DNA of 64,000 bases, from NCBI GenBank assembly GCA_963701265.1, contig OY969581.1, positions 1,178,001-1,242,000 on the forward strand, read 5' to 3'. The notes beneath the pieces were generated by a model, which saw only the letters and a program-made list of their open reading frames with translations, was not told where the DNA came from and made no database searches. Shown here one piece after another: positions 59,814-64,000 of the stretch (its first letter is position 1; each line of letters opens with the position of its first letter). The DNA is from VRUE01 sp963701265 (GTDB lineage: Bacteria > Actinomycetota > Thermoleophilia > Solirubrobacterales > 70-9). The translations under genes and the position numbers were made by a program.

Positions 59814-60719
59814 TTGGACCTTGCAATTGCTCGGCTGGCGGGGGAACAGCATGGGGTCGTGTCGCGGGGGCAGCTTCGTGGGCTTGGGATGAGTGATCGC
59901 GAGATCTCGCTTCGTGCGGAGCGTGGCAGCCTGCACCCACTCTTTCGCGGAACGTTCGCGGTTGGGCATCCCCTAGTTGGCCGCCGGGGCCGAATGCTGG
60001 CCGGAGTTCTTGCCTGTAAAGAGCAAACGGTGATCTCTCATGGAAGTGCTGCTGAGCTGATTGGATTGTGGGATAAGCGGCTGCCGGTGGTTGAGGTCAT
60101 TCCGCCAGATTGGTCGGGTCGCAAGATCCGAGGCATTCGCTGGCACCGCGTGCGCTTGCCCCGGGCGGATGAAATCCAGATTCGGGACGGGATTCCATGT
60201 ACGACCGCTTCCCGAACCTTGGTGGACATGGCCGGAAGGTCAGGATGGAGCTCGATGCGACGCCTAGTCGAGCAGGCAGCGGTCCTGCGAGTCCTCGACA
60301 TCGATGAGGTCGATCGCATCCTTGCGCGTGGGCGCAGGCGGGGAGCCCCGCGCCTGCGCGCGATCCTGGCCCCCTGGCGAAGCACCACAGAGACACACCC
60401 CATAGTGCGCAGTCGGCTCGAGGCAAGACTCTTGCCACGGCTTATTGAAGAAGGTCTTCCGGCTCCACGAACCAATGTGAAGCTCCACATCGATGGGCAT
60501 CGTCTTGAGGTGGACATGCTCTGGGAAGAGCAGTGGCTCGCAATTGAGACCGACGGCGAAGAGACGCACGGCACGCCCATGTCCTTTCAGCGTGATCGCT
60601 GGCGCGACCAGGTCCTAGTCGCCGCCGGCTACCGCACCGCCCGGGTCACCTGGCAGCAGGTCAGGGACGAACCAACGGCCGTCATCAATCGCATCGCCCG
60701 CATGTTGCGGGTGACCTGA
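59814..60719 (+). CDS. DUF559 nuclease-like protein with N-terminal AbiEi-type winged helix
   Basis: About 301 residues. N-terminal winged helix of the AbiEi antitoxin type (LAIARLAGEQHGVVSRGQLR, GMSDREISLRAERGSLHPLF). A middle region (TTASRTLVDMAGRSGWSSMR) leads to a C-terminal DUF559 domain, a PD-(D/E)XK-like fold related to Vsr endonucleases: LEVDMLWEEQWLAIETDGEE with acidic catalytic residues, then YRTARVTWQQVRDEP. TTG 59814 is preferred to GTG 59787, which lies inside the palindrome. The gene stands alone and is bracketed by palindromic repeats 3 and 4. Similar genes are often present in several copies in actinobacterial genomes. Confidence 0.8.
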   Translation: MDLAIARLAGEQHGVVSRGQLRGLGMSDREISLRAERGSLHPLFRGTFAVGHPLVGRRGRMLAGVLACKEQTVISHGSAAELIGLWDKRLPVVEVIPPDWSGRKIRGIRWHRVRLPRADEIQIRDGIPCTTASRTLVDMAGRSGWSSMRRLVEQAAVLRVLDIDEVDRILARGRRRGAPRLRAILAPWRSTTETHPIVRSRLEARLLPRLIEEGLPAPRTNVKLHIDGHRLEVDMLWEEQWLAIETDGEETHGTPMSFQRDRWRDQVLVAAGYRTARVTWQQVRDEPTAVINRIARMLRVT

Positions 60720-60722
60720 CCC

Positions 60723-60769
60723 TTTCGGTGCGCCCTTTGCACCGCCCGAGTGCATAAAGCGCACCGGAA
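60723..60769. repeat. Palindromic repeat, copy 4 of 4 (3' flank of DUF559 gene)
   Basis: Arms 60723-60742 and 60750-60769, about 16 of 20 positions paired. Starts 4 bases after the DUF559 stop codon. Shares core GGTGCGCC and GCATAAAGCGCACC with copy 2. Confidence 0.8.
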
Positions 60770-60783
60770 CGGGCACGGTTGGG

Positions 60784-61863
60784 TTAGGTGGTGCTATCGA
60801 GGTTGACTACGTGAGCGCTCTTGGGCCCTACGCGGCCCTCGAGCACGTCGAGGTAGGCGCTTTGGAGGCCATCGAAGCCCTGGCCGGGGATCGTCTCCAG
60901 CCAGCTGGCGGTCCACTCGCAGAAGGGGTGCCAGGCCTCGGCGACGCGGCGATCGAGCTCGGCTGGGCCCCAATCGGCGGAGCGCTTCTCGACCCGGGCT
61001 GGGGCGAAGAAGAAGGCCGGGGCCGGGCCGGGAAGGTCTCCCTCGCCCGAGCCGAGGTCCTCCCAGTGGGTGACTCCCACGGTCATGCTGTAGGCGAGCT
61101 GGTCGCCGAAGTGCGTGTGGACGGCCTGGCGCACGGCACCGTCGCCGGCGATGTCGACGTAGGTGGCGGGACCGTCGCCGAGCGAGCCGATCTCGTCGTA
61201 TGTGACCGTACGTCCGTAGATGCCGAGGCCCTCGACGAAGTCCTTGTTCCGCGCCGAGGTCAGGCCGACCAGATCGACCCCCTCGCGGCGCGCCAACAGG
61301 AAGGCGGCGGCGAGCGCGGTCTTGCTCGAGGCGCTGGAGATCACGATCGGGCCGCGCGCGGTGAGGCCCTCGTCGTCGAGCTGGTCGTCGATCAGGAAGG
61401 AGGTGTAGAAGAGCGGCCGCAGCAGCATCTGGACGTCCTCGGTGTCCGCTTTGTAGAACGAGTCCTCGCTCGTCACCAGAAGGCGGTGGTACGCGGACGG
61501 AAGCACCGCGCGGTGTGGAGACCCGTCGGTGAAGCCCTTCTCGTTGACGCTGGTGGGGGTGATCAGCAGGTGGGAAGAGGGAGGCAGGTAGCCGTAGACG
61601 CGCGCGCCCACCTCGACGCCATCGGCCCCGCTTTGCGCGACCTCGGCGAACCCCCACATCGGCACCCGCCCCCAGCCGTCCTCGGCGGGGAAGAAATCCC
61701 AGTAGGACATCGCCTCGCCCATCACCGCGTAGGTCACGTTGTTGGCGGTCAGCCCAAAGCGGTCGACTCGCAGCAGCGCCTCACCCGGACCGACCGCGGG
61801 TGGCTCGGACTCGGCGACACGGCACTCGCGCAGATCGTCGCGCTTGACCAGGAAGTCGCTCAT
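60784..61863 (-). CDS. DUF2855 family protein (MDR-like oxidoreductase fold)
   Basis: About 359 residues of the DUF2855 family, related to quinone-oxidoreductase/MDR folds. EALLRVDRFGLTANNVTYAV is the N-terminal GroES-like part; SSASSKTALAAAFLLARREG is the Rossmann-like cofactor part with a weak glycine loop. MWGFAEVAQSGADGVEVGARV also fits MDR proteins. No zinc ligands. ATG 61863 is preferred, with AAGG 6 bases upstream; ATGs at 61872 and 61899 are alternatives. Substrate unknown; minus-strand partner of the downstream nitronate monooxygenase is not implied, as 55 bases separate them. Confidence 0.85.
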   Translation of the reverse strand: MSDFLVKRDDLRECRVAESEPPAVGPGEALLRVDRFGLTANNVTYAVMGEAMSYWDFFPAEDGWGRVPMWGFAEVAQSGADGVEVGARVYGYLPPSSHLLITPTSVNEKGFTDGSPHRAVLPSAYHRLLVTSEDSFYKADTEDVQMLLRPLFYTSFLIDDQLDDEGLTARGPIVISSASSKTALAAAFLLARREGVDLVGLTSARNKDFVEGLGIYGRTVTYDEIGSLGDGPATYVDIAGDGAVRQAVHTHFGDQLAYSMTVGVTHWEDLGSGEGDLPGPAPAFFFAPARVEKRSADWGPAELDRRVAEAWHPFCEWTASWLETIPGQGFDGLQSAYLDVLEGRVGPKSAHVVNLDSTT

Positions 61864-61918
61864 TGCCTTCATGTTCTCAGCTGAAGGGAGACTGAGCAAA
61901 GTGACTGGTTCTGTCTAG

Positions 61919-62872
61919 CTACGGGGTGAGCGCCCGCACCAGCTCGGCCGCCGGCCTCACCGCATCGATCCGGGCAACGGTCTCACCGGCGTAGAGGGCG
62001 CCGGCGTCGAGCAGGTTGATCGGGCCGTCGTCGGTTGGGCCGAGCGGCGTCAGCAGGCGGCTGTCGGGGGTCTGGGCGCGGGCCATGCGGCCCTGCAAGC
62101 TTGCCGGGACGTAGCGGGCGCCCGGTGCCAGCAGCCGGTTCAGCACGCGGTTCAAACGCGGGCCGCGCGGGTCATCGCCGAGCCAGTGTTCGGTGGCGGC
62201 GTTGGCGATGACGCGATGGCGGGCCGGCCAGCTGGCGCCGAAAAGCTCGGTGAGGAGTGTGCGCTCGGCGGCGAGCAGGCGCTTGAGGTACTCAGGATGG
62301 CCGCGGCTCTCCTCCGAGAGCAGGAACCGCGTGCCGGCCACCGCGGCGACGGCGCCGGCATCAAGCGCCTGGGCAACGTCCTCCCGCGTGGCGACCCCGC
62401 CCGCGAGCAGGAGCGGGTAGTCGCTGGGGAGGGTGCTGGCCACCCGCTCGAACACCTCCAGCGCCGGCGTCGTGCCGCGCACGTGGCCGCCGGCCTCGAC
62501 CCCCTGGACGATGAGCGCGTCGGCGCCGGCGGCGTGCGCCGCCTGCGCCTCGGCGAGCGAGCCGCACTGGTGCAGCCAGACACCCGGGGTGCGGCGGCGC
62601 GGCTTGCCCCAGAAGGTGACCACCGCATCCGCCTCCGCCGCTGCCTCGAACCAGTCGCGACGGGCGAACGGCAACAGGATGTTGACCGCCAGCGGCCGCG
62701 CGGTCAGCTGCCGGGCCGCGGCCAGCTCATGGCGGATCGCCGCGCCGCTGCCGACGGCGATCGTCCCCAGGCCGCCGGCCTCCGAGACGGCCGCGGCGAG
62801 CTCGTGCCGGCTCAGCCCGCCGCCCATTCCCGCCTGCACGAGGGGAACGTCGAAGTTGAGCCGTCCGAACAC
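61919..62872 (-). CDS. Nitronate monooxygenase (2-nitropropane dioxygenase-like, FMN)
   Basis: FMN-binding TIM barrel of 317 residues, the usual length. VQAGMGGGLSRHELAAAVSE near the N-terminus, DALIVQGVEAGGHVRG with the catalytic His, LLLAGGVATREDVAQAL at the phosphate-binding loop, and AVAAVAGTRFLLSEES near the FMN site. These enzymes oxidise nitronates or related enolate-type compounds; some members are enoyl-reductase-like. ATG start. Divergent from the ZIP gene. Confidence 0.93.
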   Translation of the reverse strand: MFGRLNFDVPLVQAGMGGGLSRHELAAAVSEAGGLGTIAVGSGAAIRHELAAARQLTARPLAVNILLPFARRDWFEAAAEADAVVTFWGKPRRRTPGVWLHQCGSLAEAQAAHAAGADALIVQGVEAGGHVRGTTPALEVFERVASTLPSDYPLLLAGGVATREDVAQALDAGAVAAVAGTRFLLSEESRGHPEYLKRLLAAERTLLTELFGASWPARHRVIANAATEHWLGDDPRGPRLNRVLNRLLAPGARYVPASLQGRMARAQTPDSRLLTPLGPTDDGPINLLDAGALYAGETVARIDAVRPAAELVRALTP

Positions 62873-63032
62873 TGCTTAGCCGGCTTGGTGGTAGCTGAAG
62901 GTTCCCTCGCCGCTGGACACCGACAGGTCCATGGAGGCAGCTTTACACAGGCCGAAGTCTCACCGCGGCGGCTGCTGTGGATGGAAGAATCGCCGGCGTG
63001 CTCGCCCCCGTCACACCCGAGGTCAGGTAAAC

Positions 63033-63761
63033 GTGGCCGCCGCGTTGGGCTGGGGAGCGCTGGCGGCGTCGTCCCTGGTCATCGGCGCCCTGCTGGCCCT
63101 CTACCGGCGCTGGCCGGCACGACAGGTCGGGCTGGTTCTCGCCTTCGGCGCCGGCGCCCTGATCAGCGCGGTCAGCTTCGAGCTGGCGGCGGAGGGATTG
63201 CGGGTCGGCAGCCTCGGCGCCACCGCGCTCGGCCTCGGCGCCGGCGCGCTCACCTATTTCAGCCTCGACGGGCTGATCGCCGCCCGTTCCTCCTCCGGCC
63301 GCGGCCGGGCGGGGCGCAAGAGCGGCTCCGACCCGGGAACGGCGCTGGCGCTCGGCGCCTTCCTCGACGGGATCCCCGAGCAGCTCGTGCTCGGGATCGG
63401 CCTGGCCGCGGGAGAGGGGGTCGGGATCGGCCTGCTGATCGCGATCTTCGTCTCCAACCTGCCGGAGGCGATCGGCTCGGCCAGCGAGATGCGCGAGGCC
63501 GGCACCGATCGCGCCAAGATCCTCCGCCTCTGGGCTGGGGTGGCGGCGATCTGCACGGTCGCCACCGTCGCCGGTTACGCGATCGCCGACGCCGCCTCGG
63601 GTGAGCTGCGCGCCGGCATCGACGGCTTCGCCGCCGGGGCACTGCTGGTGATGCTGATCGACTCGATGATCCCGGAGGCGAGCAAGGAGTCCGGCCGCGT
63701 CGCCGGCCTCGTCACCACGCTCGGCTTCGCCGTCGCTACGGCGCTGTCGAGCCTCTCCTAG
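63033..63761 (+). CDS. ZIP-family metal ion transporter
   Basis: Integral membrane protein of 242 residues with about eight helices. Metal-binding helix IV carries ALGAFLDGIPEQLVLGIGLA and helix V FVSNLPEAIGSASEMREAG, the Asn-X-Pro-Glu pattern of ZIP transporters (ZupT/Zip type). A variable loop near residue 95 is basic and low-complexity (SSSGRGRAGRKSGSD) instead of His-rich. Probably moves zinc or another divalent metal. GTG 63033 starts right at the first helix. Convergent 26-base overlap with the next gene. Confidence 0.88.
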   Translation: MAAALGWGALAASSLVIGALLALYRRWPARQVGLVLAFGAGALISAVSFELAAEGLRVGSLGATALGLGAGALTYFSLDGLIAARSSSGRGRAGRKSGSDPGTALALGAFLDGIPEQLVLGIGLAAGEGVGIGLLIAIFVSNLPEAIGSASEMREAGTDRAKILRLWAGVAAICTVATVAGYAIADAASGELRAGIDGFAAGALLVMLIDSMIPEASKESGRVAGLVTTLGFAVATALSSLS

Positions 63762-63981
63762 CCAGGGCGATCAATCCCCAGGCCGAGACGACCGCCCAAG
63801 CGAACTCGAGCATCAGGAACCCCCACTGCGAGCCGCTTGCCGCGAGCACGGCAAGGATGACGGAGCCGACCAGGTTGAGCACGAGGTAGAGGCGGGACTG
63901 GGGATCGAGTCGCTCCATCTGGGCGGCGACGTAGGCGACGAGAATCAGCGCTGCGCCGACGATCTGGATGACCTGATCCAC
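63736..63981 (-). CDS. CBU_0592-like small membrane protein
   Basis: Eighty-one residues with two to three hydrophobic helices: VIQIVGAALILVAYVAAQM, LYLVLNLVGSVILAVLAAS and FAWAVVSAWGLIALAR. The pattern fits the CBU_0592 family of small membrane proteins of unknown function. ATG start. It overlaps the end of the ZIP gene by 26 bases on the opposite strand. Confidence 0.8.
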   Translation of the reverse strand: MDQVIQIVGAALILVAYVAAQMERLDPQSRLYLVLNLVGSVILAVLAASGSQWGFLMLEFAWAVVSAWGLIALARRGSTAP

Positions 63982-64000
63982 GCCCCAAGGCTAGTGCGGG

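Overview
The window is high-GC, densely coded bacterial DNA with short intergenic gaps, many GTG/TTG starts, frequent 1-8 nt gene overlaps and many strand switches. Gene content (PduO-type cobalamin adenosyltransferase, LigD-type ligase, several acyl-CoA dehydrogenases and SDRs, HxlR and GntR regulators, DUF6790, DUF2855, a DUF559 protein) fits an actinobacterium, most likely of the Thermoleophilia/Solirubrobacterales type. This is inference from content and composition; no rRNA or species marker is present. Three tRNA genes are seen (Pro-UGG, Arg-UCU, His-GUG). I saw no CRISPR array, transposase or integrase.

Layout. 1-3.8 kb: fatty-acid beta-oxidation genes on the minus strand (enoyl-CoA hydratase cut by the window edge, acyl-CoA dehydrogenase, thiolase) with a class IV aminotransferase. 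3.9-9.1 kb: a frameshifted 1-Cys peroxiredoxin, NUDIX, SDR/OsmC, cobalamin adenosyltransferase and DUF1015. 9.1-18.9 kb: tRNAs, MsrA, a large polytopic membrane protein, hydrolases, a sterol-desaturase-like protein, and a membrane-anchored Usp-like protein. 18.9-20.9 kb: an AT-richer stretch just after tRNA-His carrying one unrecognised membrane protein, probably acquired. 20.9-33.8 kb: acyl-CoA dehydrogenase, HAD, DUF4242, a LuxR-type AAA regulator split by a frameshift, methyltransferase, GST, DNA-repair methyltransferase, adenylate cyclase, acyl-CoA synthetase, a second membrane Usp-like protein, and a YbdK-type ligase. 33.8-36.2 kb: a heme-oxygenase-like diiron protein, a glycosyltransferase and a CDGSH Fe-S protein. 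36.4-42.4 kb: an RsbW-like anti-sigma kinase joined to LigD, Lon with an HxlR regulator, and an unusual acylphosphatase-phosphoesterase fusion. 42.4-51.2 kb: glutamate decarboxylase, an aldo/keto-reductase-like protein lacking two catalytic residues, and a branched-chain/aromatic type ABC uptake system with a GntR regulator and a Rieske oxygenase. 51.3-64 kb: a ferritin-like DUF892 protein, SDR, a secreted SUMF1-like/beta-propeller/sulfatase module, a DUF559 gene flanked by two palindromic repeats, DUF2855, nitronate monooxygenase and a ZIP transporter.

Two patterns cut across the window. First, at least six intergenic sites match the stress-sigma (SigB/SigF-like) promoter pattern GTT(T/C)-N15-17-GGGTA(N). 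They lie directly upstream of stress-type genes: both membrane Usp-like proteins, DUF892, the YbdK-like ligase, a short basic-tailed membrane protein and a conserved helical protein. A weaker candidate precedes the RsbW-like/LigD pair. Together they suggest a general-stress regulon. Second, four copies of a roughly 45-bp palindrome with core GGTGCGCCTTATGCACC lie between genes; two of them bracket the DUF559 nuclease-like gene.

Two genes (peroxiredoxin, LuxR-type regulator) carry clean single-base frameshifts that would restore full family length if corrected. These may be sequencing errors or real lesions.
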